From NCBI GenBank assembly GCA_049972045.1, contig JBMFKS010000081.1:1-13654 (forward strand): 13,654 bases of DNA, written 5' to 3'. The notes beneath the pieces were generated by a model that had not been told where the DNA came from, searched no databases, and saw nothing but the letters and a program-made list of their open reading frames with translations. Below are positions 7,421 through 13,528 of this stretch, piece by piece; within the stretch, counting starts at the first letter, position 1; every line of letters begins with the position of its first letter. Source of the stretch: SpSt-77 sp049972045. Lineage in GTDB: Bacteria > Chloroflexota > Anaerolineae > B4-G1 > DUEL01. The translations under genes were made by a program, and so were the position numbers.

Positions 7421-8207
7421 CTTTCTCTCCCGTCTTCCCTTCCCCGACTACCGGACCGCGCTGACCGTCGGGGTGCTGGTGGGGGCGGTGCTGGCCCTCT
7501 GGGCCGGGCGCCGGAGCGGGCTGGCCGCGATGGCCGTGCTGGACGGCGTGCTGGCGGCGGCGGTGGGCGGCCTGCTGGTGGGGCGCCTGGGCTACGTCAT
7601 GGCGCATCTGCCGTACTTTCGGGAGCATCCGACGGCCGCGCCGGCCTTCTGGCAGGGCGGCCTCTCCGCGCCGGGGGTCGTGTTCGGCGGAGTGGCGGGC
7701 GCCTGGGTGGTGGCCTGCATCCGGCAGATGGCCCCCGGGCCCCTCTGGAGCGCGCTGGCGCCGGGCGCGACGGTCGTCCTCATCGCGGCGTATCTGGGCT
7801 GCCTGCGGGCCGGCTGCGCCTGTGGCCGGGAGACGTGGCCCCACGACGGTATTCTCTGGGCCCTCAGCGCGGACCTGCCCGACCTCTATGGCCTGCGCGC
7901 ACCGCGCGTCGCCGTGCCGGTGCTGGGGATGGGTTGGGGGACCCTCATGCTGGCCCTGACCCTCTGGATGACGCGCGGGGGTCGGGCAACCGCGATGGAG
8001 GCAACCGCAAGCCCTCGGCCCAAGGGGGCCACGTCCCAAAAGGTTGCCCCGATGTGGCTGGCCCTTTACGGCCTGGGAGAATTCGCCCTGGGGTTTCTGC
8101 GGGAAGACGTGACCCCGCTCATCGGCGGCCTCTCGGCCCTCCAGTGGGCCGGCCTGGTCATCCTGGTCGCCGCCATCGCGCTGGGAATGCTGACCACTGA
8201 CCACTGA
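7410..8207 (+). CDS. Lgt-like (prolipoprotein diacylglyceryl transferase family) membrane protein
   Basis: The product has 265 residues and about seven hydrophobic membrane segments. Similarity to Lgt, which transfers diacylglycerol from phosphatidylglycerol to the lipobox Cys of prolipoproteins, is seen in GRLGYVMAHLPYFREHP (58-74), WQGGLSAPGVVFGG (81-94; canonical form has G-M-S-F-H-G-G), YLGCLRAGCACGRETW (128-143; canonical G-R-I-G-N-F-I-N-G-E-x-x-G-R) and GLGEFALGFLRED (221-233). The His of the HGG motif and the canonical Asn of the GRIGNFIN signature are not present, and a Cys-rich CxxxxCxC takes the place of the latter. It is therefore a divergent member or paralogue whose activity is uncertain. 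It overlaps the methyltransferase by 11 bp and lacks a clear ribosome site. Its last residues (LTTDH) come from a tandem heptamer repeat that also contains the stop codon. It may act on surface lipoproteins, but nothing here proves that. Confidence 0.72.
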   Translation: MALDFLSRLPFPDYRTALTVGVLVGAVLALWAGRRSGLAAMAVLDGVLAAAVGGLLVGRLGYVMAHLPYFREHPTAAPAFWQGGLSAPGVVFGGVAGAWVVACIRQMAPGPLWSALAPGATVVLIAAYLGCLRAGCACGRETWPHDGILWALSADLPDLYGLRAPRVAVPVLGMGWGTLMLALTLWMTRGGRATAMEATASPRPKGATSQKVAPMWLALYGLGEFALGFLREDVTPLIGGLSALQWAGLVILVAAIALGMLTTDH

Positions 8208-8217
8208 CGACTTGACG
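8190..8217 (+). repeat. Tandem heptamer array over stop codon and promoter
   Basis: Four 7-nt units in one phase: CTGACCA, CTGACCA, CTGACGA, CTTGACG. The TGA stop of the Lgt-like gene (8205-8207) is in unit three, and the TTGACG -35 box of the next promoter (8212-8217) is in unit four. The period matches the ACG-type arrays at 6538 and 7389 but the unit sequence is different, so this would be another family with the same unit length. Confidence 0.7.
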
Positions 8218-8239
8218 CCAACCCATTTTGTGGTATAAC
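8212..8239 (+). promoter_or_regulatory. Sigma-70 type promoter for the PPC/sortase-like gene pair
   Basis: The -35 box TTGACG (8212-8217) matches the consensus at 5 of 6 positions. The spacer is 16 nt and the -10 box TATAAC (8234-8239) matches at 5 of 6. Transcription would start near 8246, leaving a ~40-nt leader before ATG 8286. The spacer is AT-richer than the surroundings. This is the clearest forward promoter in the window and marks the start of a two-gene operon. Confidence 0.7.
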
Positions 8240-8285
8240 AGAAACCGCCCGGATGCTGAGACCCCGCCGGGCCGAAGGGAGAATG

Positions 8286-9785
8286 ATGGCGAAAGTTCGC
8301 TTCCTGCGGATAGGAGGGATAGTCCTGGGAGTGGCGGGCCTTTTTCTGCTCCTGGCCCTCCAATCCAGCCCTCCAGCCGATTCTATGGCGGCCCGGCCTA
8401 TCCGGATGGACCCTTTCCGCTTCCATCCCGTCGTCCTCGCGGGCCCCATCACCTGCACCCTGGCCGTCACCACCACCGATGCCCTGCCCGGCATCAACAG
8501 TTTCGGCACCGCGGCCATTCTGGCCGACTACACCGGCCTGGCCCTGGTACAGGGGAACAAAGGTGACGCCGTTCCCCCCGAGGAGGATTACTTCCGGCTG
8601 GATAACGCGGTGGTCGGCTGGACTTATGAGGTCTATGCCATTCCGGACGGGTTGGGGAACTACAATCTGGGGATCATCGCCTACGACGCGTCCTATACGC
8701 CCATCCTGACCGACACCAACGCGCTGGATGGGCCCTCGGCGGTAGTCCGGCTGGTCGCGGCGAACCCCGGCCCCTACTACTTCAAAGTGTTCCAGATCAC
8801 ACCCTTATGTAGCGGGGGGACCTACCGCCTGGATGGCAACGCCCTTCCCCCCACCGCCACACCGACCGGTACCCCCGGCCCGACGGCCACCCCCACCCCT
8901 CTGCCGCCCACTGGGATTCCCGGCGCCGATCGCTTTGAGCCCAACTACGACTTTGACCACGCGGTGACGATCGCCACGGGTGTCACCTACGACAATCTGA
9001 ACTTCATCCCCTGGGGCGGGGTAACCGAGGACAACGATTTCTATAAACTTTGGGTGAAGCCGGGCCTTCTCTATACCTGCGAGACGCTGAACCTGGCCCC
9101 CGGCCTGGATACCAACATCATCCTCTACGACCATAACCGCAACGGCCTGGGCGGCAACGACGATGTGACGCCGGGAGACTACCGCAGCCGGATTTCCTAT
9201 CTCTCCACCTATGAGGGCTGGCTCTACGTCCTGGTGGGCCATGGGGGTCGGTTCCCCTACTCCGAGGTCCAGAACAGCACCTACAGCCTGCGCTGCTCTG
9301 TAGAGGTTCCGGGCCTGCCCACCCCCGCGCCCACGGCAACGCCCCGGCCCCCCACGGCCACTCCGGTCCCCAAAGACTGGACGCCCACACCGGAGACGTT
9401 CACCTCTCCGCCTCCTACGGCCACTCCGTCCACGGGCGCGGAACTTTCCGTGCGGCTGATCTCCACCCCCGCGCCGCCGTCCCCGGAAGCCACTCCGGCC
9501 CCTCGCTTTGTCCCGCTGGACATCTTGGTCTACTACGACGCCAACAACGACCGCGCCCCCGGGGCCGGAGAGGGGGTGGCGGGACTGCGCATCCTGGCCT
9601 ACGATACCCTCACGGGCGAGCAGGTCGCCGAAGGGCTAACGGACGATGTGGGACGCCTCCGCTTCACTGCCGCCGTGCGGGGTGCTGTCCGCATCGTCGT
9701 CCCCTACCTGGGCATCGGCCGGGTTGTGGAAGGAGAAGGGGCCAGCGTCTATATCCGCATCGCATCGCCCACAGGGAGTCCGTAA
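8286..9785 (+). CDS. Secreted protein with two PPC-like domains and a Cna-B-like C-terminus
   Basis: The product has 499 residues. ATG 8286 is preferred over ATG 8283 and ATG 8253 because AAGGGAG (8275-8281) then has a 4-nt spacing, as in the neighbouring genes. Residues about 5-30 form a signal peptide or N-terminal anchor. Residues about 55-183 and 214-338 each resemble the bacterial pre-peptidase C-terminal (PPC) beta-sandwich, with EEDYFRL and later DRFEPNYDFDHA, NDFYKLWVKPG, LDTNIILYDHN and GWLYVLVGH. Pro/Thr-rich linkers lie at about 188-210 and 342-408. Residues about 410-491 resemble a Cna-B/SdrD-like domain (YYDANNDRAPGAGEGVAGL, then GLTDDVGRLRF). No C-terminal membrane segment or LPXTG is seen. 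The stop codon overlaps the next start (TAATG), so the two proteins are translationally coupled and probably work together at the cell surface. The ligand or substrate is unknown. Confidence 0.85.
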   Translation: MAKVRFLRIGGIVLGVAGLFLLLALQSSPPADSMAARPIRMDPFRFHPVVLAGPITCTLAVTTTDALPGINSFGTAAILADYTGLALVQGNKGDAVPPEEDYFRLDNAVVGWTYEVYAIPDGLGNYNLGIIAYDASYTPILTDTNALDGPSAVVRLVAANPGPYYFKVFQITPLCSGGTYRLDGNALPPTATPTGTPGPTATPTPLPPTGIPGADRFEPNYDFDHAVTIATGVTYDNLNFIPWGGVTEDNDFYKLWVKPGLLYTCETLNLAPGLDTNIILYDHNRNGLGGNDDVTPGDYRSRISYLSTYEGWLYVLVGHGGRFPYSEVQNSTYSLRCSVEVPGLPTPAPTATPRPPTATPVPKDWTPTPETFTSPPPTATPSTGAELSVRLISTPAPPSPEATPAPRFVPLDILVYYDANNDRAPGAGEGVAGLRILAYDTLTGEQVAEGLTDDVGRLRFTAAVRGAVRIVVPYLGIGRVVEGEGASVYIRIASPTGSP

Positions 9786-11161
9786 TGGAAGAACCGGGTC
9801 CCGTTTCTCCGGCTTCCCCGCCCCCCTTATCCAAAAGACTGCTTGCGCGCGTCCCTCCCATCGCTCTCTGGTTGGGAGGAGTCGGGGTAGCCATCTTGCT
9901 CATCATCCTGGTTGCACTCCTGGCCCTTCGCCCCGTCCTCTTTCCCCGCCGCCCGGAGGGAATTCCCCTCCCCGTCACGCGGATCATCCCGGGCGCCAGT
10001 CCCCTGCCCGTCCCCGCGCCGCCGGTGGCCGAAATCGGCAACACCGAGGTCTCCCTGCCCGTCCCCACATCCCTGGAGGTGGGCGGGCGCCCTTTCCTGG
10101 TGCAACCGGTCAGGGTAGAAGGTGGGGTCTGGAACGTGTCAGAGTCGGGTAGCGGTGCCGCCTTCTGGGCCTACGGCACCGTCATCCACTACGTGCTGGG
10201 CCTGGAGCCGACGGAGGAAAACCGGGCCCTGGTCGGTGGACTGGCGGAGGGGGATGAGATCGGGCTGCGCCTCTCCAGCGGGGCCCGGCTGACCTTCCAC
10301 GTCGTCCGCCAGAAGACCATCTCCCCAGATGACGTGTCGCTCTTTTCCCAGACCCGTCCTGGTCTGACGTTGCTGGTGCTGGAGAAGGGAGAACGTCCGG
10401 CGGTGGTGGCCGATTTCCGGGCACTGGTGGAGCCCACCCCGTCGGCGGCAGGCCCCACGGCCGGCCCCGGGCAACCGGTCCAGGTGGGAACCGCGCGGGT
10501 AACGGTCGTGGAGGGACACGGGGAGCGGGAGTTGGCGGATCTGCCGGTGGGGACGGTGGCTTTCTTTGTGGAAGTGACGGTGGAGAACGGGGGGACGGCC
10601 GCGCTGTTTCCGCGCGATTTCGCGGCCGAACTGCTGGATGCGGACGGCAACCGGTATATCCCCTCCCCGTCTCTGGCCGGGAAGGGGAAGTACGGCCCGT
10701 TGCCGGAGGAAATCCCTGCCGGGGGGAAGGTCGAGGGGACGTTCGCCTACGTGATTCCCGAAGCGGTCTCTGGCCCCACGCTGACCTGGGTCTTCGGCCC
10801 CCAGGCGGCGTCCGAACTGCGGGCCCGCTTTTCCCTACCCTATACTTCGCCGCCGCGGGCGGTGGCCGAGGCGGAGGTGACGGTTACCCAGGCCTTTCTG
10901 GGGGAGGGGGGTGAGGTTCTGCATGTCGTCGCCCGGGTGCGCAATCGCGGTGCGGCAGCGTTGATGGTGACGGAACGGGACATCTCCCTGAGCTCGCGCG
11001 CGGGCCCAACGGAGTTGCAGGTGGCGGCGCCGCCGCTGCCATGGGAGATTGCTCCGGGCCAGGAGCGGGAGGTAGAACTGCAGTTTGCCCGGCCCCGGGC
11101 CGCTTCTTGCGTAGTGACGATTCTGGGCTACACCTTTGAGATTTCCGGCCTGCCGGAATGA
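9785..11161 (+). CDS. Membrane-anchored sortase-like pseudoenzyme with DUF4352-like domain
   Basis: The product has 458 residues. ATG 9785 shares an A with the previous TAA, and AGGGAG (9773-9778) precedes it by 6 nt. A cytoplasmic tail (1-27) is followed by one membrane segment (about 28-49) and a Pro-rich spacer. Residues about 92-212 follow the layout of a sortase barrel: PTSLEVGGRPFLV, GAAFWAYGTVIHYVLGL near the catalytic His region (H135), LAEGDEIGLRLSSGARLTFHV, then GLTLLVLEKGERPAVVADF. In active sortases this last segment reads T-L-x-T-C, followed later by Arg. Here the Cys position is L199, while an Arg (R204) remains nearby, so transpeptidation is not expected. Residues about 231-340 resemble DUF4352, an Ig-like fold found in Gram-positive surface proteins, and 360-458 is a further beta domain with VRNRGAAALMV. 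It may be a sortase-derived binding or scaffold protein partnered with the PPC protein. The sortase-fold call is from pattern only. Confidence 0.72.
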   Translation: MEEPGPVSPASPPPLSKRLLARVPPIALWLGGVGVAILLIILVALLALRPVLFPRRPEGIPLPVTRIIPGASPLPVPAPPVAEIGNTEVSLPVPTSLEVGGRPFLVQPVRVEGGVWNVSESGSGAAFWAYGTVIHYVLGLEPTEENRALVGGLAEGDEIGLRLSSGARLTFHVVRQKTISPDDVSLFSQTRPGLTLLVLEKGERPAVVADFRALVEPTPSAAGPTAGPGQPVQVGTARVTVVEGHGERELADLPVGTVAFFVEVTVENGGTAALFPRDFAAELLDADGNRYIPSPSLAGKGKYGPLPEEIPAGGKVEGTFAYVIPEAVSGPTLTWVFGPQAASELRARFSLPYTSPPRAVAEAEVTVTQAFLGEGGEVLHVVARVRNRGAAALMVTERDISLSSRAGPTELQVAAPPLPWEIAPGQEREVELQFARPRAASCVVTILGYTFEISGLPE

Positions 11162-11170
11162 TGGGGGAGG

Positions 11171-11231
11171 GGAGGCGGGCGGCGGGGCACCCTTCNNNNN
11201 NNNNNCGAAGGGTGCGCCGCCGCCCGCCTCC
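11171..11231. terminator. Long GC-rich hairpin between convergent genes
   Basis: The arms 11171-11195 and 11207-11231 are reverse complements at 24 of 25 positions; the mismatch lies in the GC-rich middle. The hairpin begins 10 nt after the stop codon at 11161 and ends inside the opposing ccmD gene's last bases near 11236, so it could serve both directions as a bidirectional terminator. No T-run follows on either side. The apex is unresolved because the 10-N gap sits there. The inner sequence CCCTTC...GAAGGG suggests a compact loop. Confidence 0.6.
11196..11205. other. Assembly gap (10 N)
   Basis: Ten N bases lie exactly at the apex of the hairpin at 11171-11231. Ten is a conventional placeholder length, so the true size is unknown. 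The gap is between genes and breaks no reading frame, but the linkage between the left (surface) and right (ccm) halves of the window depends on this join. Confidence 0.98.
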
Positions 11232-11235
11232 GCGT

Positions 11236-11382
11236 TTATCGGGATGGCTCTCCGGCATCCCGTCGCTCCTGCAGTGCCCGCAGTTCCCTCTCCACCCGCC
11301 GCTGACGGGCCCAGATGGAGAAAACCAAGGCGAACGTCAACCCCCAGAACACCCCATAGGCCGCGACCAGATAAACGGGCAT
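11236..11382 (-). CDS. ccmD: CcmD-like small haem exporter protein
   Basis: The product has 48 residues. ATG at 11382 is preceded by a strong AAGGAGG (11387-11393) with a 4-nt spacing. One membrane segment (about residues 4-24: YLVAAYGVFWGLTFALVFSI) is followed by a charged cytoplasmic tail RQRRVERELRALQERR (27-41), the usual CcmD form. In known systems CcmD helps release holo-CcmE from the CcmABC complex. The gene lies 32 bp downstream of ccmC on the same strand. CcmD is short and poorly conserved, so the name rests on size, topology and position. The frame stays open far upstream of the ATG, but that extension has no protein-like or homologous content. Confidence 0.8.
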   Translation of the reverse strand: MPVYLVAAYGVFWGLTFALVFSIWARQRRVERELRALQERRDAGEPSR

Positions 11383-11414
11383 GGTTCCTCCTTCAACGGT
11401 GGGTTGGCAACGGG

Positions 11415-12095
11415 TTACCGGTTCGTGCGCAGAAGGGCCAGCGCGTCGGCGAAGCGTTCCAGGCGGACCCGCTGGCGCAGAAGCGTCGCGTAGAGCAGGG
11501 TGAACGCGGCCAGCGAGACCAGCAGGGTCTGCACCATGCGCGGGGTGAGCGTCATCTCCCCGCCGCCGGTCAGGATGTCCGGATGGATGGTGCGCCACCA
11601 GCGAATGGCAAACCATGAGAGGGGCACCGTCACAAAGGCGACAATGCCGTAGACGGCGGCGAAGCGGGCCTGTCGCTCCGGCCCCTCCACGGCGCGTCGC
11701 AGCATCCCATAGGCGATATAGATGAGCAGTTGGACCGCCGAGATGGTCAGCCGGGGCTCCCAGGTCCAGTACGTCCCCCAGACCGGCCGCGCCCACAGCG
11801 AGCCGGTGATGACGGCCATCGCGATGAAGGTCAACCCCACCTCCACCGAGGAGAGGGCCAGGATGTCCCACCGGCGCTCCCCCCGCACCAGGTACAGGAT
11901 GCCCGCCAGAAAAGTGACGAAAAAGGCGAAGAAGCCCACCCACGCCGAGGAGACGTGGAAGTAGAAGATGCGCTGAACGTCCCCCATCGTCGCCTCCCGG
12001 GGGGCATACAGGAAAACCATCCCCAGAGCGGTCAGGACAGCGACCGCCGAGGCCACGGCGAGGATGAAACCGGAAAGGTCGCGATGGCGATTCAT
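11415..12095 (-). CDS. ccmC: Haem exporter protein CcmC (cytochrome c biogenesis)
   Basis: The product has 226 residues and six membrane segments, the usual CcmC size. CcmC places haem on the chaperone CcmE at the outer face of the membrane. The tryptophan-rich haem-handling motif WGTYWTWEPRLT (106-117) and the two expected axial histidines are visible: H47 in FYFHVSSAW and H171 in WRTIHP. ATG at 12095 is chosen because GGGAGG (12100-12105) lies 4 nt upstream. The frame remains open to about 12362, but that added sequence comes from repeat DNA. ccmD follows 32 bp downstream. ccmB lies upstream but is separated by about 720 bp of repeats. No ccmE, ccmF or ccmA is in the window. Confidence 0.95.
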   Translation of the reverse strand: MNRHRDLSGFILAVASAVAVLTALGMVFLYAPREATMGDVQRIFYFHVSSAWVGFFAFFVTFLAGILYLVRGERRWDILALSSVEVGLTFIAMAVITGSLWARPVWGTYWTWEPRLTISAVQLLIYIAYGMLRRAVEGPERQARFAAVYGIVAFVTVPLSWFAIRWWRTIHPDILTGGGEMTLTPRMVQTLLVSLAAFTLLYATLLRQRVRLERFADALALLRTNR

Positions 12096-12280
12096 TTTTC
12101 CTCCCTGCAGAATGGATGGATGGGCATCCTTTGCCGTTGCCCCAAGCAGGGCAGAAGCAAGCCCAACAGGCGCTGATTTCAGGGCTGTGCCAGAGCGGCT
12201 CACCGCTCCCGATGCCGACTGAAGTCGCCCGTCTTGGGCCTTCGGCCGGGTTGCTTCGCCGGGCGCGCTGCGCCCTGCTC

Positions 12281-12310
12281 GCCCTCGGGCCAAGGCCCCT
12301 GCGAGGGGGC
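12281..12310. repeat. GC-rich hairpin repeat, copy 1
   Basis: GCCCTCGGGCCAAGGCC followed by CCTGCGAGGGGGC folds as gccctcg/cgaggg(g)gc outside and ggcc-aa-ggcc inside. A near-identical copy lies at 12525-12553 in the same orientation, and a related hairpin with a GCTTC-type centre lies at 12451-12481. Confidence 0.6.
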
Positions 12311-12450
12311 CCGCTGTTAGGAGTGCGGCACGGAACGAAGGGAAGTGCCGTTTGAGCGCCACTTCGCTCCGCTGCGTGGCTGACTACGAACGCCCTTATA
12401 GCACAGGCCGCCAGCCCCGCCCCGAGCCCCAGCGAGGGGCCCCGCCCCGA

Positions 12451-12481
12451 GCCCTCGGGCCGAAGGCTTCGCCCCGAGGGC
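12451..12481. repeat. GC-rich hairpin repeat, related copy
   Basis: This hairpin starts with GCCCTCGGGC and ends with CCCGAGGGC, pairing almost completely, with GAAGGCTTC at the centre. It shares its outer arms with the copies at 12281 and 12525, which suggests a family of amplifying hairpins. Confidence 0.55.
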
Positions 12482-12524
12482 TCAGCCCGCCACGCGGCGA
12501 GCCGCTCGCGGCGTGGCCGAGGGG

Positions 12525-12553
12525 GCCCTCGGCCCAAGGCCCCGCGAGGGGGC
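12525..12553. repeat. GC-rich hairpin repeat, copy 2
   Basis: This matches the 12281-12310 copy except for small changes near the centre (one base fewer overall). It lies directly before the CGCAGGCT/AGCCTGCG palindrome. Confidence 0.6.
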
Positions 12554-12561
12554 CTGTACAA

Positions 12562-12580
12562 CGCAGGCTAACAGCCTGCG
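12562..12580. repeat. CGCAGGCT-AAC-AGCCTGCG palindrome
   Basis: A perfect 8-bp inverted repeat with a 3-nt AAC loop. Its design (8-nt arms, 3-nt loop, 19 bp in all) is the same as the palindrome inserted in moeA at 5573-5591, although the sequence differs. Confidence 0.65.
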
Positions 12581-12599
12581 CTCCGCCAGAAATGGCATC

Positions 12600-12629
12600 A
12601 TTATCTTGTGAACTCGTAAGTCCTGTTAA
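12600..12629 (-). promoter_or_regulatory. Possible promoter reading toward ccmC
   Basis: On the minus strand, TTAACA (12624-12629) and GATAAT (12600-12605) are spaced 18 nt apart, each matching the consensus at 5 of 6 positions. A start near 12593 would give a leader of about 500 nt through the hairpin cluster before ccmC. This is speculative: the region is AT-richer than the surroundings, so chance matches are likelier. Read-through from the ccmB promoter is the alternative. Confidence 0.3.
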
Positions 12630-12662
12630 GTTAGCGCTTATGGGAGCAAGCCCTGCCCCTAT

Positions 12663-12818
12663 CTTGACATTGTTAGATTCCAGGCCAAGTGTCATTGCGA
12701 GGAGCGGAGCGACGAAGCAATCTCCACCGTTACTTGCATTTGAAGGCGGGAGATTGCTTCGCTACGCTCGCAATGACATCCTTTGTTGGGCTATGACAGC
12801 GAATTTAACAATGTCGAG
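12663..12818. mobile_element. MITE-like element of 156 bp abutting the ccmB stop codon
   Basis: The terminal arms 12663-12680 and 12801-12818 are inverted repeats at 16 of 18 positions (core GACATTGTTA). Inside lies a second inverted repeat, 12691-12725 against 12749-12777, of the widespread GTCATTGCGAG...CTCGCAATGAC type. CTAT occurs immediately outside both ends (12659-12662 and 12819-12822), as a 4-bp target-site duplication would. The right CTAT contains the ccmB stop codon (minus strand TAG, 12819-12821). No transposase is encoded, so it would be non-autonomous. The 4-bp duplication could be chance. The hairpin may also end ccmB transcription. Confidence 0.55.
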
Positions 12819-13490
12819 CTATTCTTCCAGAATATACCCGAACGTCAGCACGGCAACGGCCAGAATCACCAGGTCGTAGACGACGATAAGGCGAAGCCAT
12901 CCCCCTGCTTCCGCCAGCGTCCCCCCTTCCAGAAGTGTGCCGGTGGTCTGGACGGCGGCGATCAGAACCGGAAAGGCCAGAGGAAGGAGGAGGATGGGCA
13001 GCAGAACCTCGCGGGCCCGGGTGTTCACCGCCATCGCGGCCAGCAGCGTCCCCACGGCAGCGTACCCCACGGTTCCCAACAGCGTCACCAGCACCACATC
13101 GGGGCGCAGGAGGGGGACGTTGAACAGCCCGGCAAACAGGGGAAGTAAAATAACCTCCGCGATGAGGATGAAGAACAAGTTCCCCACCGCCTTGCCGAAG
13201 AAGATGGCCGTCCGGTCCACCGGCGCCAGCAGCAGGCCGTCTATACAGCCGGTCTGCTGCTCCCGGACCAGGGAGCGGCTCAGTCCCAGGGTACCCGCGA
13301 AGGCGACAGTGGCCCAGAGGACGCCCGGCGCGGCGGCGCGAGCCGTCGCCCCACGCAGGTCCAGGGCGAAACTGAAGACCAGCAGCGACAGCACCGCGAA
13401 GACCAGCATGGCGCTGACGATCTCCCGGGTGTGCCATTCCGCCGCCACGTCTTTGACGACAATAGCCCACATTTTGTCCAGGAAGTCCAT
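12819..13490 (-). CDS. ccmB: Haem exporter protein CcmB (cytochrome c biogenesis)
   Basis: The product has 223 residues and six membrane segments, the usual CcmB size. CcmB is the membrane subunit of the CcmAB ABC module that powers release of holo-CcmE from CcmC/CcmD. Family features are FAGTLGLSRSLVREQQTGCIDGLLLAPVDR, split here as the LVREQQTG loop (75-81) and GLLLAPVDR (85-93), FFGKAVGNLFF (97-107), and LLPLAFPVLIAAV (168-180). ATG at 13490 is chosen. A TTG at 13511 would extend it by seven residues, but the -10 box at 13500-13505 lies inside that extension. No Shine-Dalgarno precedes the ATG, and the promoter position suggests a leaderless mRNA. The partner ATPase gene ccmA is not in the window and does not fit the short stretch upstream. 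Confidence 0.94.
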   Translation of the reverse strand: MDFLDKMWAIVVKDVAAEWHTREIVSAMLVFAVLSLLVFSFALDLRGATARAAAPGVLWATVAFAGTLGLSRSLVREQQTGCIDGLLLAPVDRTAIFFGKAVGNLFFILIAEVILLPLFAGLFNVPLLRPDVVLVTLLGTVGYAAVGTLLAAMAVNTRAREVLLPILLLPLAFPVLIAAVQTTGTLLEGGTLAEAGGWLRLIVVYDLVILAVAVLTFGYILEE

Positions 13491-13499
13491 TGTGGAAAG

Positions 13500-13528
13500 A
13501 GTATACCTCAAAACGGCGCGAGCGGCAA
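13500..13528 (-). promoter_or_regulatory. Sigma-70 type promoter of ccmB
   Basis: On the minus strand the -35 box TTGCCG (13523-13528) matches the consensus at 4 of 6 positions. The spacer is exactly 17 nt and the -10 box TATACT (13500-13505) matches at 5 of 6. Only 9 nt (CTTTCCACA) separate the -10 box from the ATG at 13490, so transcription should begin at or within a few bases of the start codon. Confidence 0.65.

Larger units (their letters stand above)
12096..12818. repeat. Gene-free repeat region between ccmC and ccmB
   Basis: This 723-bp stretch has no supported gene; frames that cross it give low-complexity Arg/Pro/Gly/Ala-rich products. From about 12190 to 12580 it is packed with GC-rich hairpins, and from 12663 to 12818 it holds a MITE-like element. 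Between them, about 12581-12662 is AT-richer and contains a possible promoter. The region interrupts what is normally a compact ccmBCD order. Hairpins include gagcgg/ccgctc (12193-12208), gggcgc/gcgccc (12261-12275) and gccacgc/gcgtggc (12489-12517). Confidence 0.75.

Noticed and set aside
12096..12362. N-terminal extension of CcmC
   Set aside because: The extension lies in repeat DNA and is unlike CcmC; ATG 12095 has a good ribosome site.
12096..12690. tRNA or other structured RNA gene in the hairpin cluster
   Set aside because: No cloverleaf, CCA end or known RNA motif was recognised; the structures are simple repeated hairpins.
12352..12879. Plus-strand open frame of 175 codons across the repeat region
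   Set aside because: It is built of hairpin repeats and the MITE-like element, ends inside ccmB and has no protein-like core.
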